This document shows positions 54,053 through 61,713 of a stretch of DNA of 64,000 nucleotides, piece after piece (position 1 is the stretch's first letter; each line of letters opens with the position of its first letter). Below the pieces are notes generated by a model. It was not told the origin of the DNA. It made no database searches and was given only the letters and a program-made list of their open reading frames with translations. The stretch spans positions 1 through 64,000 of the forward strand of contig CACBMB010000002.1 of assembly GCA_902540275.1 (NCBI GenBank), read 5' to 3'. Source of the DNA: an uncultured Pelagibacteraceae bacterium (GTDB taxonomy: Bacteria; Pseudomonadota; Alphaproteobacteria; Pelagibacterales; Pelagibacteraceae). Both the position numbers and the translations under genes were made by a program.

Positions 54053-54070
54053 TATAAAATCCTTATTAAT

Positions 54071-54436
54071 TTATTTAAGTTCTACTTTTGCGCCTGCAGC
54101 TTCTAATTTAGCTTTTATTTCTTCAGCTTCTTTTTTTGGAACACCAGCTTTAACTTCTTTTGGTGCACCTTCTACTAGATCTTTAGCTTCTTTTAATCCA
54201 AGTGAAGTTGCTGCTCTAACTTCTTTAATAACATTGATTTTTTTATCACCAGCAGAAATTAACATGATTGAAAAGTCATCTTTTTCTTCGGCTGCTGCTG
54301 CACCACCCGCTGCTGCTGGTGCTGCTGCTGTCATTGGCGTTACTCCCCATTTTTCTTCTAATTGTTTTGAAAGCTCAGCAGCTTCGGCAACTGTTAAGCT
54401 TGACAAGTCTTCGATAATTTTATTTAGGTCTGGCAT
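54071..54436 (-). CDS. rplL: 50S ribosomal protein L7/L12
   Basis: A 121-aa stalk protein that recruits translation GTPases. The N-terminal dimer domain ([26 protein letters not shown]), an alanine-rich hinge, and the C-terminal domain [23 protein letters not shown] are clear. It starts 4 bp after rplJ. Confidence 0.96.
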   Translation of the reverse strand: MPDLNKIIEDLSSLTVAEAAELSKQLEEKWGVTPMTAAAPAAAGGAAAAEEKDDFSIMLISAGDKKINVIKEVRAATSLGLKEAKDLVEGAPKEVKAGVPKKEAEEIKAKLEAAGAKVELK

Positions 54437-54440
54437 ATGT

Positions 54441-54962
54441 CTACTCTTTAGGTTGTTTTTCAGAATTTTCTGGTGGTAAACTACTCATTTTTTCTGAACG
54501 TGCAAGCAAAATACTAATTATTTTTGATGCTGAAGCATTCAAAATACCCACTATATTAGCTCTTGCTTCATCTAATGTAGGTAAATTTGCGACATTCATG
54601 ACACCAGCTTGATCTAAAACCTCATTATTCATCATTCCACCAATCAATTTTAGATTCTCATTATCTTTAGCAAATTTTGACAAAATTCTTGCTGACATAA
54701 TTGCATCTTCGCCAAAGGCAACGGCTGTAGGACCAGTGAATAAGTTTGATAAATCTTTACATTTAGTTTTTTCAAGTGCTAACTTTGTTATTCTATTTTT
54801 TGTAATCTTAAAAATAATACCATGTTCTCTCATTTTTGATCTTAAATCATCAAGTTGTGTCATGGTTAACCCTTGATAATGTGTAACCATAATTGCTTTA
54901 CTATTTTCAAACTGATTAGTCATTTCAGTAATGTAATTTTTTTTTTGTTCTTTATTCATCAT
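54441..54962 (-). CDS. rplJ: 50S ribosomal protein L10
   Basis: A 173-aa base of the L7/L12 stalk. [22 protein letters not shown] and [13 protein letters not shown] identify it; the C-terminal helix binds L7/L12 dimers. In E. coli it represses its own operon by binding the leader. It starts 2 bp after rplA. Confidence 0.95.
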   Translation of the reverse strand: MMNKEQKKNYITEMTNQFENSKAIMVTHYQGLTMTQLDDLRSKMREHGIIFKITKNRITKLALEKTKCKDLSNLFTGPTAVAFGEDAIMSARILSKFAKDNENLKLIGGMMNNEVLDQAGVMNVANLPTLDEARANIVGILNASASKIISILLARSEKMSSLPPENSEKQPKE

Positions 54963-54964
54963 AA

Positions 54965-55654
54965 CTAAATATTTTTCCCAATTTTAAGTTTGTATGAAAC
55001 ACCCATAGTTGAGGTAAGAAAAGTAGATTTTATCAACTCACCTTTAATTGTATTGTTTGATTTTTCTTTTTCTAAAGTTTCTAATATTGCATTAAAATTT
55101 TTAATTAACTTATCATCACTAAATGATTTTTTTCCAATACTCACTCCAATGTTCCCATCTTTATCATTTCTAATTTCTACTTGACCAGACTTAGCATCTG
55201 TAACTGCTTGCTTAAGATTTTCAGTTACAGAACCTAGTTTAGGGTTTGGCATTAATCCTTTTGGGCCTAAAACTTTACCAAGTTTTGATAATTTAATCAT
55301 CATTTTTGGAGTACAAATTAATTTTTCAAAATTTAACTCTCCGTTTTTGATCTTTTCTATAAAATCCTCGCCACCTACTATATCTGCTCCAGCTGATTTT
55401 GCTTCAGTCTCTTTTGAATCTTCACAAACAACTGCAACTTTAACTTTTTTACCAGTTCCACCAGGAAGATTGACAACTGTTCTGATATTAATTTCACTTT
55501 TTTTTTGTTTATTATTAATTTGAAAACTTAAATCTACAGATTCATCAAATTTGGTTGTACAATTTTTTTTTACAACTGGTAAAAGTTTATCTATACTTTC
55601 AGATGGTAGTTCAAAAGTTTTTTCTGGAAGTTTTTTAAATCTCTTTGAACTCAT
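54965..55654 (-). CDS. rplA: 50S ribosomal protein L1
   Basis: A 229-aa L1-stalk protein. KVAVVCEDSKETEAKSAGAD, CTPKMMIKLSKLGKVLGPKGLMPNPKLGSV-type stretch (LGKVLGPKGLMPNPKLGSV) and SGQVEIRNDKDGN are diagnostic. I start at the ATG at 55654 (MSSKRFKKL), just after the rplK stop; the track starts 45 bp upstream inside rplK. It is also an autogenous repressor in E. coli. Confidence 0.95.
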   Translation of the reverse strand: MSSKRFKKLPEKTFELPSESIDKLLPVVKKNCTTKFDESVDLSFQINNKQKKSEINIRTVVNLPGGTGKKVKVAVVCEDSKETEAKSAGADIVGGEDFIEKIKNGELNFEKLICTPKMMIKLSKLGKVLGPKGLMPNPKLGSVTENLKQAVTDAKSGQVEIRNDKDGNIGVSIGKKSFSDDKLIKNFNAILETLEKEKSNNTIKGELIKSTFLTSTMGVSYKLKIGKNI

Positions 55655-55655
55655 C

Positions 55656-56087
55656 TTAATCCTTAACCTCAATTCCCATTGATCTTGCCGAACCAGCAAT
55701 AATTTTTACAGCTTGCTCTAAGTCTAAGGCATTTAAGTCATTCATTTTTTGTTTTGCTATTTCCTCAGCTTGTTTTTTTGTAATTGATGCAACAATATTT
55801 CTACCAGGTTCTTGAGAACCACTTTTTAACTTCGCTGCTTCTCTAATAAAAAAAGATGCTGGAGGAGATTTAATCTTAAAATCAAATTTTTTATCTTTAT
55901 AAACAGTTATTTCTACTGGAACAGGCTTTCCTGCTAATGATTTTGTTTTATCATTAAAAGCTTTACAAAATTCCATAATATTTACACCTCGTTGTCCTAG
56001 TGCAGGACCTACAGGTGGTGCTGGATTAGCTTGGCCACCTTTTATCTGAAGCTTTATAAATCCACTTATTTCTTTTTTTGCTGCCAT
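55656..56087 (-). CDS. rplK: 50S ribosomal protein L11
   Basis: A 143-aa protein of the GTPase centre. [31 protein letters not shown]-type region ([19 protein letters not shown]) and the C-terminal [13 protein letters not shown] are near-invariant. It overlaps nusG by one base. Confidence 0.97.
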   Translation of the reverse strand: MAAKKEISGFIKLQIKGGQANPAPPVGPALGQRGVNIMEFCKAFNDKTKSLAGKPVPVEITVYKDKKFDFKIKSPPASFFIREAAKLKSGSQEPGRNIVASITKKQAEEIAKQKMNDLNALDLEQAVKIIAGSARSMGIEVKD

Positions 56088-56617
56088 TAACTTACTTTCT
56101 CCACTTGGTTATATTCTAAATCAACTGGTGTAGGTCTACCAAATATTGAAACCGAAACTTTTAATCTTGATTTTTCTTCATCAATTCCTTCAACCATGCC
56201 ATTGAAAGATGCAAAAGGCCCGTCAACAACTTGAACTTTTTCTCCTACGCTGTACTCTATACCAGATTTTGGCTGTGCTACACCATCTTTTATTTGTCCT
56301 AATATTTTTTCTATTTCTTTATCTGAAACTGGCACTGGGATCCCTTTTGAGCCTAAGAAACCACTTACTCTTTTAATATTTTTAATCATATGGTAAATGT
56401 CATTGTTCATCTCACTTTTAATCAAAATATAACCTGGAAAATATTTTTTTTTTCTTTGAATCCTTTTACCTCTTTTAACTTCTGTAACATCATGTGTAGG
56501 TACTATTATTTCTTCAAATTTGTCAGAAATTTTTGCTTTATCAGCCTCTTCCTTAATAAGTCCAGCTACTTTATTTTCAAAACTTGAATGAGATTGAACG
56601 ATGTACCAATTTTTCAT
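56087..56617 (-). CDS. nusG: Transcription termination/antitermination protein NusG
   Basis: A 176-aa elongation factor. The NGN domain shows [18 protein letters not shown] and [15 protein letters not shown]; the KOW domain has [21 protein letters not shown]. It binds polymerase and, through KOW, Rho or S10. It overlaps secE and rplK by one base, the usual secE-nusG-rplK order. Confidence 0.96.
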   Translation of the reverse strand: MKNWYIVQSHSSFENKVAGLIKEEADKAKISDKFEEIIVPTHDVTEVKRGKRIQRKKKYFPGYILIKSEMNNDIYHMIKNIKRVSGFLGSKGIPVPVSDKEIEKILGQIKDGVAQPKSGIEYSVGEKVQVVDGPFASFNGMVEGIDEEKSRLKVSVSIFGRPTPVDLEYNQVEKVS

Positions 56618-56808
56618 TAGATACTCACCTTAAGTAATATTTCTAAAAAAAATTTAAGTACCTGGTCTAGTAATAAAAAAAATAATGACATAACTACAGC
56701 CATTAAAAAAACCATTAAAGCACCTTGCAAAGTTTCTTTACCAGTTGGCCATGAAACTTTAAATGCTTCCTGTTTAACTTCCTGTATAAATTTAATCGGG
56801 TTTTTCAT
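56617..56808 (-). CDS. secE: Protein translocase subunit SecE
   Basis: A 63-aa single-span SecE. The amphipathic helix FIQEVKQEAFKVSWPTGKETL (conserved core VSWPTGKET) precedes one membrane helix (about 30-55). It clamps the SecY channel. It is followed by nusG with one base overlap and lies 16 bp after tRNA-Trp. Confidence 0.94.
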   Translation of the reverse strand: MKNPIKFIQEVKQEAFKVSWPTGKETLQGALMVFLMAVVMSLFFLLLDQVLKFFLEILLKVSI

Positions 56809-56824
56809 ATTTCTATTCCTAAAT

Positions 56825-56900
56825 TGGCAGGAGCGGAGGGACTCGAACCCTCAGCCTCCGGTTTTGGAGACCGGCGCTCTACCAATTGAGCTACACTCCT
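56825..56900 (-). tRNA. tRNA-Trp(CCA)
   Basis: On the minus strand AGGAGTG pairs with CGCTCCT and an encoded GCCA end follows. The anticodon stem CCGGT/ACCGG closes the loop CTCCAAA, giving anticodon CCA. The T-arm has GGTTCGAGTCC. It lies between tuf and secE, a frequent arrangement, and is 9 bp from tuf. Confidence 0.96.
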
Positions 56901-56909
56901 ATATAGAGC

Positions 56910-58100
56910 TTACTCTATAATTTTAGTTACTACTCCTGCTCCTACTGTTCTTCCACCTTCTCTAATTGCAAAGTTTAATTTTTCTGACATCGCAATTGGA
57001 GTGATTAATTTTACTGTAAACTTAGCATCATCACCTGGCATTACCATTTCAGTACCAGATGGTAATTCTACTTCACCTGTAACATCAGTAGTTCTAAAGT
57101 AAAACTGTGGTCTGTACTTTGTAAAAAAAGGAGTGTGTCTACCACCCTCTTCTTTTTTTAATACATAGGCTTGAGCTTCAAATTTAGTATGAGGCGTCAC
57201 TGAACCAGATTTACAAAGAACTTGTCCTCTTTCTACATCAGTTCTTTCAACACCTCTTAAAAGTACTCCGATGTTATCTCCAGCCTCACCTGAGTCTAAA
57301 AGTTTTCTAAACATTTCAACTCCAGTACAAACAGATTTTTTCGTTTCTCTAATTCCAACAATTTCGATTTCATCACCTGTTTTAATTACACCAGATTCTA
57401 CTCTTCCTGTAACAACGGTACCTCTACCAGAAATTGAAAAAACATCTTCAACAGGCATTAAAAAATCTTTATCCTTTGGTCTGTCTGGTTGTGGAATAAA
57501 TTCATCTACATTTTTCATTAATTGTAAGATGGAATTTTTTCCTATTTCATCATCTCTTCCCTCTACTGCTGCTAATGCAGAACCTTTCGCGATTGGAGTT
57601 TTATCTCCTGGGAATTTATATGATGTTAATAATTCTTTAATTTCCTCTTCAACAAGATCAATCATTTCTTTGTCATCAACCTGATCAACTTTGTTTAAGT
57701 ATACAACAATCGCAGGAACACCAACTTGTCTAGCTAAAAGTATGTGTTCTCTAGTTTGTGGCATAGGTCCATCGGCTGCATTAACAACTAAAATTGCACC
57801 ATCCATTTGCGCTGCACCAGTAATCATATTTTTTACATAGTCAGCATGTCCTGGACAATCTACGTGTGCATAATGTCTTTTTTCTGTCTCGTACTCAACA
57901 TGCGCAGTTGAAATAGTAATTCCTCTCTCTTTTTCCTCTGGAGCTTTATCAATTTGATCATACGCAATAGCTGTTGCGCCACCTGTTTCAGCTAAAACTT
58001 TAGTGATTGCTGCAGTCAAAGTTGTTTTTCCATGGTCTACGTGACCTATAGTACCGATATTACAATGCGGTTTATTTCTTACAAATTTTTCTTTCGACAT
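56910..58100 (-). CDS. tuf: Elongation factor Tu
   Basis: A 396-aa aminoacyl-tRNA-delivering GTPase. [41 protein letters not shown]-type G3 stretch ([13 protein letters not shown]) and [10 protein letters not shown] are the GTPase motifs; domains 2 and 3 contain [11 protein letters not shown] and [16 protein letters not shown]. It is the only tuf seen in the window; the second copy usual after fusA is absent. It is placed between tRNA-Gly and tRNA-Trp. Confidence 0.98.
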   Translation of the reverse strand: MSKEKFVRNKPHCNIGTIGHVDHGKTTLTAAITKVLAETGGATAIAYDQIDKAPEEKERGITISTAHVEYETEKRHYAHVDCPGHADYVKNMITGAAQMDGAILVVNAADGPMPQTREHILLARQVGVPAIVVYLNKVDQVDDKEMIDLVEEEIKELLTSYKFPGDKTPIAKGSALAAVEGRDDEIGKNSILQLMKNVDEFIPQPDRPKDKDFLMPVEDVFSISGRGTVVTGRVESGVIKTGDEIEIVGIRETKKSVCTGVEMFRKLLDSGEAGDNIGVLLRGVERTDVERGQVLCKSGSVTPHTKFEAQAYVLKKEEGGRHTPFFTKYRPQFYFRTTDVTGEVELPSGTEMVMPGDDAKFTVKLITPIAMSEKLNFAIREGGRTVGAGVVTKIIE

Positions 58101-58133
58101 TTTTTTTCCTCTTTATTTTTTAATTTTATTTCT

Positions 58134-58207
58134 TGGAGCGGGTAAAGGGAATCGAACCCTTACATCCAGCTTGGAAGGCTAGCGTTCTACCATTGAACTA
58201 CACCCGC
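58134..58207 (-). tRNA. tRNA-Gly(TCC)
   Basis: On the minus strand GCGGGTG pairs with TACCCGC, with discriminator T and an encoded CCA. The stem CTAGC/GCTGG (with one G-U pair) closes CTTCCAA, giving anticodon TCC. The T-arm is GGTTCGATTCC. It lies 33 bp upstream of tuf in the trnY-trnG-tuf order. Confidence 0.95.
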
Positions 58208-58253
58208 ACAAACCCAAGAATAACACTCCAGTATCATTTAAAATTTCATTGAA

Positions 58254-58339
58254 TGGTGGAGGGGGAAAGATTCGAACTTTCGAAGACCGAAGTCAACGGG
58301 TTTACAGCCCGCCCCATTTGACCGCTCTGGAACCCCTCC
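58254..58339 (-). tRNA. tRNA-Tyr(GTA)
   Basis: On the minus strand GGAGGGG pairs with CCCCTCC, with discriminator A and an encoded CCA. The stem GCGGG/CCCGT closes CTGTAAA, so the anticodon is GTA. A long variable arm as expected for tyrosine tRNAs is present. It heads the tRNA-tuf-secE transcript. Confidence 0.95.
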
Positions 58340-58387
58340 CTTAGGGGAAGTGTCCCCTTGTTCAATAAAGCTTCAAACAACAAGCGT

Positions 58388-58415
58388 TTTATATATTTTA
58401 TTTATGCAAATGCAA
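58388..58415 (-). promoter_or_regulatory. Possible promoter of the trnY-trnG-tuf superblock
   Basis: On the minus strand TTGCAT, a 16-bp spacer and TATAAA (five of six) stand 49 bp upstream of tRNA-Tyr. A small hairpin AGGGGA/TCCCCT (58343-58358) falls between the promoter and the tRNA. The -35 is weak, so the confidence is moderate. Confidence 0.4.
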
Positions 58416-58469
58416 CACGTGATTTATTGGGAAAAAGTCTAAAAAAACGTGTAAATATATGTAAATTTT

Positions 58470-59216
58470 ATGAATAAATCGTCATTTTTTATTGTTGGGC
58501 AACATGCGGTTATAGAAGCGTTAAAAAATCCAAAAAGGAAGGTTTTAAGAGTTTTTTTAACTGAAGAAAGTAAAAAAAATATTCATAGAAAAAGCCCAAA
58601 CAAAAACCTTTTAAATGATGTGAAGGTTTATTTTAAAACAAAAAAAGAATTAGATAAATATAGCACCAAAGAGAATTTATTACATCAAGGATATGTTGCT
58701 GAAATAGAACACTTAGAACAACCATTACTTAAAGAATTTATAAAAAAAAAAGAGAATGTCACTTTAGTTTGTTTAGATGGAGTAACAGATCCTAGAAATA
58801 TCGGATCTTTAATTAGAAGTGCCACATCTTTTAATATAGATGGAATTATTATTAAAGAAAGACTTTATCCAAGTGAAAGTAAACTTATGTATAAATCTTC
58901 TAGTGGAGCCATTGAGTATATGAATATTTTTGAAGTATCTAATATAAATTCTACATTAAAAAATCTTAAAGATAAAAATTTTTGGGTTTATGGATTTGAT
59001 GGTAACGGTGATAAAAACTTTACGGATATAGAATGGAAAGGAAATAATATTCTTTTATTTGGTTCAGAAGGTTTCGGTATGCATCAACATACATCTAAAT
59101 ACGCTGATTTTTTAGTAAAAATAGATATTGATAATAAAGTAGAAAGCTTAAATATCTCAAATAGTGCTGCAATTGTATTTCATCATTTGAGTTATTTAAA
59201 AAAAAGAGTTGATTAA
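58470..59216 (+). CDS. rlmB: SpoU-family RNA 2'-O-methyltransferase (RlmB/TrmH-type)
   Basis: A 248-aa SPOUT-fold methyltransferase. An N-terminal substrate-binding domain (FFIVGQHAVIEALKNPKRKVLRVFL) is followed by the catalytic knot with DPRNIGSLIRSATSFNIDGII, LLFGSEGFGM and SLNISNSAAIVFHHL, the three SpoU motifs. RlmB methylates G2251 of 23S rRNA; this exact target is inferred from the N-terminal domain and length. It is divergent from the tRNA-tuf block and just upstream of tRNA-Thr. Confidence 0.88.
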   Translation: MNKSSFFIVGQHAVIEALKNPKRKVLRVFLTEESKKNIHRKSPNKNLLNDVKVYFKTKKELDKYSTKENLLHQGYVAEIEHLEQPLLKEFIKKKENVTLVCLDGVTDPRNIGSLIRSATSFNIDGIIIKERLYPSESKLMYKSSSGAIEYMNIFEVSNINSTLKNLKDKNFWVYGFDGNGDKNFTDIEWKGNNILLFGSEGFGMHQHTSKYADFLVKIDIDNKVESLNISNSAAIVFHHLSYLKKRVD

Positions 59217-59245
59217 TTTAAAAATAGTTAATAATTATTGCGCAT

Positions 59246-59321
59246 GCCCTTGTAGCTCAGCTGGTAGAGCAATTGATTTGTAATCAATAGGTCCGCGGTT
59301 CGAATCCGTGCGGGGGCACCA
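59246..59321 (+). tRNA. tRNA-Thr(TGT), attachment site of an island
   Basis: Acceptor GCCCTTG pairs with CGGGGGC (two G-U pairs), and an encoded ACCA follows. The stem ATTGA/TCAAT closes TTTGTAA, giving anticodon TGT. The D-arm GCTCAGCTGGTAGAGC and T-arm GGTTCGAATCC are intact, so the gene should work. Its 3' half is repeated at 62583-62635. Confidence 0.96.
59268..59321. repeat. Left attachment repeat (3' half of tRNA-Thr)
   Basis: The final 54 bp of the tRNA gene, covering the anticodon arm to the CCA, recur at 62583-62635. The first 48 bp are identical; then the right copy has one G fewer and both end in CACCA. Such a 3'-end copy is the usual trace of a tyrosine recombinase acting in a tRNA gene. 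Confidence 0.92.
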
Positions 59322-59376
59322 TCACTCAATAAAATCAACGTTAATTATTTTTAAAAAGTTAAATTTCTATCCTGAC

Positions 59377-59431
59377 TGTGCTCATAGTGTGCTTTGATTG
59401 TGTATAGAGTGTGTATGGATTGTGTATCAAA
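59377..59431. repeat. Five tandem 11-bp TGTG units just inside the left island end
   Basis: Five consecutive 11-bp units begin at 59377, 59388, 59399, 59410 and 59421. All begin TGTG; the first two begin TGTGCT and the last three TGTGTAT. The remaining positions vary. A spacing of 11 bp puts the units nearly on one face of the helix. The array starts 56 bp after the tRNA end and stops before the first island gene. I infer arm-type binding sites of a tyrosine recombinase or another DNA-binding protein. Confidence 0.8.
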
Positions 59432-59442
59432 CAAGTAGTCGT

Positions 59443-60042
59443 TTAATCCTTTTTTTTTATAACTTTAAAACCTTTGTTTGCATAAAACCAAATAATTGGA
59501 AAAGAAATTATCATTAAAATAATTTTAGAAACAAACATTGTGTCTATAATCAAATAAATTGCACCGATTGCTAATATGGATAAAAATATTCTATTTTTAG
59601 TTTTATTTTCTATTTCTTTTTCTTTAATTTTTTTAAATGAGATTTTTAGCGCAAAAAACATATTTAATAACATCCAAACTATTGAAAAAGGAGCTCCCAT
59701 TGGTATCCAAGGTGGAAATACTATTAGAGCAAAACCCATCCAAGCTTTTGGAAATAAATCTGCACAAAGATGAATTGCAATACCTATTAAAAATCCAATA
59801 TAGGCATAATCTAAAATTTCTTTAGAAAAGTCTTTATTTGAAAAAAATCTTCCAAAAATCTTATTTGAAATTTTAGAATATCCTTCCTTAGTTAAAAATT
59901 TATATAAGAAAAAAGGAACAATTATCCCGTGAGTTAATATTGATCTATGTCCTAAAAATACTAGAAGGTGCAAATCAAAATCAGGAAATTCTAAACCAGC
60001 TAATAAAGAAACGTACAAAACAACTAAATACGTTTTTTTCAT
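59443..60042 (-). CDS. Membrane protein with YdjM-like metal-dependent hydrolase motifs
   Basis: A 199-aa protein with about five hydrophobic segments. It has FPDFDLHLLVFLGHRSILTHG near the N-terminus and IHLCADLFPKAW at about 95, a spacing of PD.D, HR..TH and H...D that is typical of the inner-membrane putative hydrolases of the YdjM type. The reaction is unknown; metal coordination is inferred. It is last in the island operon, starting directly after the stop of the previous gene. Confidence is good for the membrane topology, moderate for the family. Confidence 0.65.
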   Translation of the reverse strand: MKKTYLVVLYVSLLAGLEFPDFDLHLLVFLGHRSILTHGIIVPFFLYKFLTKEGYSKISNKIFGRFFSNKDFSKEILDYAYIGFLIGIAIHLCADLFPKAWMGFALIVFPPWIPMGAPFSIVWMLLNMFFALKISFKKIKEKEIENKTKNRIFLSILAIGAIYLIIDTMFVSKIILMIISFPIIWFYANKGFKVIKKKD

Positions 60043-60381
60043 TTAATCAAAATATTGATAACCCCAAGCTTGTTTCATTCTAACAAGAAATCTGACCTCT
60101 TTATCTTTTAATTCACCATCAGATAAGGCAACTCTTTTAACAAAGTCTTTTGCTTGAAATTTTGAATCATCTTTTGTGATATTTCCCAAATAAAAATCTT
60201 GAGCAACATCAATATCACCTGAAAATTTTTTATTTATTTCATCTGATGCATTATGTACGTTAAAATCAACTTTAATCTCTTTTGCAATCTTTAGTATTTC
60301 AGCAGTCTCATCTTTTCCTAAACCATGATCAGCTAATGCCATACATACACATAAATTCAAAGAATTGATCTTATCCGACAT
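60043..60381 (-). CDS. Small TerB-like protein, island-encoded
   Basis: A 112-aa mainly helical soluble protein. CMALADHGLGKDETAEILKIAKEI and the C-terminal ALSDGELKDKEVRFL have the spacing and acidic residues of TerB-type helical domains, which occur in tellurite resistance and phage-defence contexts. I am not sure of the family. It overlaps the upstream nuclease-like gene by 11 bp and ends directly against the next gene, so it is part of a coupled cassette. Confidence 0.5.
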   Translation of the reverse strand: MSDKINSLNLCVCMALADHGLGKDETAEILKIAKEIKVDFNVHNASDEINKKFSGDIDVAQDFYLGNITKDDSKFQAKDFVKRVALSDGELKDKEVRFLVRMKQAWGYQYFD

Positions 60382-60934
60382 GTTTAAACCCTTTTCTTAT
60401 ACATTCCTTTATGCTGTTAGTATAAAACTCACCACTTTTTATATTAATATGAACCTTGTCATAAAATTTATCAAAAGGGAAAAAGAATAATTTTTTCCCT
60501 CTTTTATTTATGTTGCATTTAATCATTGGAAAATTTTTATCTAATTTAATGTTTCTATGTTGGATATTTAATTTTTTTGCAACATCTTTAGCTCTATCTG
60601 AAAGTTTTGCAGTTGTCACAAATACACCTTTAGGAAAATTGTTCTTATTATAAATATAATAAAGGATAGTGCCCGCTAATTGCATCAAATGTTTTTCGTG
60701 AATAGTTTTTCTTTTTGACCAATTTTTAGCTTGAATAATAAGAACTTGTTTTTTCTTCGTACAAATTAAATCTCTGCCTAAATCACTTTTTCCTTTTAAA
60801 ATACCATAAGGCTCAACTCTCCAACCATTCTTTTCATAAAGATATCTTATCTGCCTCTCGTAGAATTCCCCTATTCCCTCCTTTGAATGAACTTTCTTTT
60901 TATATTCATCAAATTTTTTCTGCAGATTTTTCAT
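60371..60934 (-). CDS. PD-(D/E)XK (Mrr-like) nuclease-like protein with C-terminal YxP..YD-type domain
   Basis: A 187-aa protein. The first 110 residues look like a restriction-endonuclease fold: GEFYERQIRYLYEKNGW, then the Asp of KSDLGRDLIC and QAKNWSKRKTI as the (E/Q)xK element, followed by FPKGVFVTTAKLSDRAKDVA as in Mrr proteins. The last 50 residues (KCNINKRGKKLFFFPFDKFYD, GEFYTNSIKE and GF near the end) resemble the small domain with pattern KGN....G.K.YH.P....Y......E..F....EA..AG often attached to nucleases. A defence or DNA-processing role is likely but unproven. It overlaps both neighbours (4 and 11 bp). Confidence 0.68.
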   Translation of the reverse strand: MKNLQKKFDEYKKKVHSKEGIGEFYERQIRYLYEKNGWRVEPYGILKGKSDLGRDLICTKKKQVLIIQAKNWSKRKTIHEKHLMQLAGTILYYIYNKNNFPKGVFVTTAKLSDRAKDVAKKLNIQHRNIKLDKNFPMIKCNINKRGKKLFFFPFDKFYDKVHINIKSGEFYTNSIKECIRKGFKHVG

Positions 60935-61713
60935 TTCAAATTCTTAATTACATCTTCTTTTTTTTTACCAGCTCTTACTTCATCAAAATACACTACCTGT
61001 ATAGGTATATCTTTCTTATGTATCTGCTTATAAATATTCACTTTAGATCTATAAATTCCAAATTTAAAATATGTTTTCACACCTTTAGATTTTGTTGCAC
61101 CTTTAAAATCAAGAACTAATTTATTATTTGCCCATAATTTAAAATAACCATCATCTTTGTGTGTCCAATTAACATTTACCAATATATCATTCCATTTTCC
61201 TAACAACTCTTCTTTAGAAAAAATTTGAGTGCTTCCTACAGTATATTCTGGAACATAGTTTTCGATCCAATATCCACCACGTTTATTTTTAAACATCCAA
61301 ATTACATGTTTTTTTTCTTGGTGAAACTGACCAAGTATAACTGATACAGGATCAACATTTACAAAATCTTCAGGCATATAAATTGACCAAGCATACCATC
61401 TATCTCCTTTGCTAACTCTAAGCCTTGCACTCAACTCATGTCTTTCACGATTTGTTTTACAATCATTCCAGTTACCATCTTTATCTTTACCACAATCACC
61501 AGCTCTTAATTCAAACCTTATAGATTTTTCACCTGCACGTACTGGATGACCATCTGATTTATTAACTACTTGCATTCCATATTTTTTATAATAATTCCCT
61601 GTAAGGCTTTTTTTAAATTTACTACCTGAAGCTACATCCTTAGGCAAACTTACTGCGTATACAGTATTGACCCATAATAAACCCAGAACTACGATCCCTA
61701 AAAGTTTTTGCAT
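60931..61713 (-). CDS. Secreted polysaccharide lyase-like protein (heparin lyase I-like fold)
   Basis: A 260-aa protein with a signal peptide (about 1-20, ending TVYAVS). The body fits the jelly-roll polysaccharide lyase family: IRFELRAGDCG, TNRERHELSARLRV, RWYAWSIYMPEDF, VILGQFHQEKKHVIW, YFKLWANNKLVLDF and VVYFDEVRAG. Such enzymes cleave uronic-acid-containing glycans by beta-elimination. The substrate is not shown by the sequence. A host-surface or phage-related glycan target is possible. It starts directly after the preceding gene's stop and shares an ATGA overlap with the nuclease-like gene. Confidence 0.72.
   Translation of the reverse strand: MQKLLGIVVLGLLWVNTVYAVSLPKDVASGSKFKKSLTGNYYKKYGMQVVNKSDGHPVRAGEKSIRFELRAGDCGKDKDGNWNDCKTNRERHELSARLRVSKGDRWYAWSIYMPEDFVNVDPVSVILGQFHQEKKHVIWMFKNKRGGYWIENYVPEYTVGSTQIFSKEELLGKWNDILVNVNWTHKDDGYFKLWANNKLVLDFKGATKSKGVKTYFKFGIYRSKVNIYKQIHKKDIPIQVVYFDEVRAGKKKEDVIKNLK

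Noticed and set aside
57271-57684. 137-aa plus-strand ORF inside tuf
   Set aside because: Antisense shadow of a highly conserved gene; the Ser/Pro-rich composition is what the reverse of EF-Tu codons gives.
58343-58358. Intrinsic terminator before tRNA-Tyr
   Set aside because: The AGGGGA/TCCCCT hairpin has a short stem and no U-tract on either strand, and lies in the leader of the tRNA transcript.
59377-59431. CRISPR or replication origin iterons
   Set aside because: Units are only 11 bp without spacers, and no replication initiator or origin-type AT-rich unwinding element with DnaA boxes is evident; attachment-arm sites fit the location better.
59637-59825. Plus-strand ORFs opposite the island membrane protein
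   Set aside because: They lie antisense to a better-supported gene in a coupled operon and have no family features.
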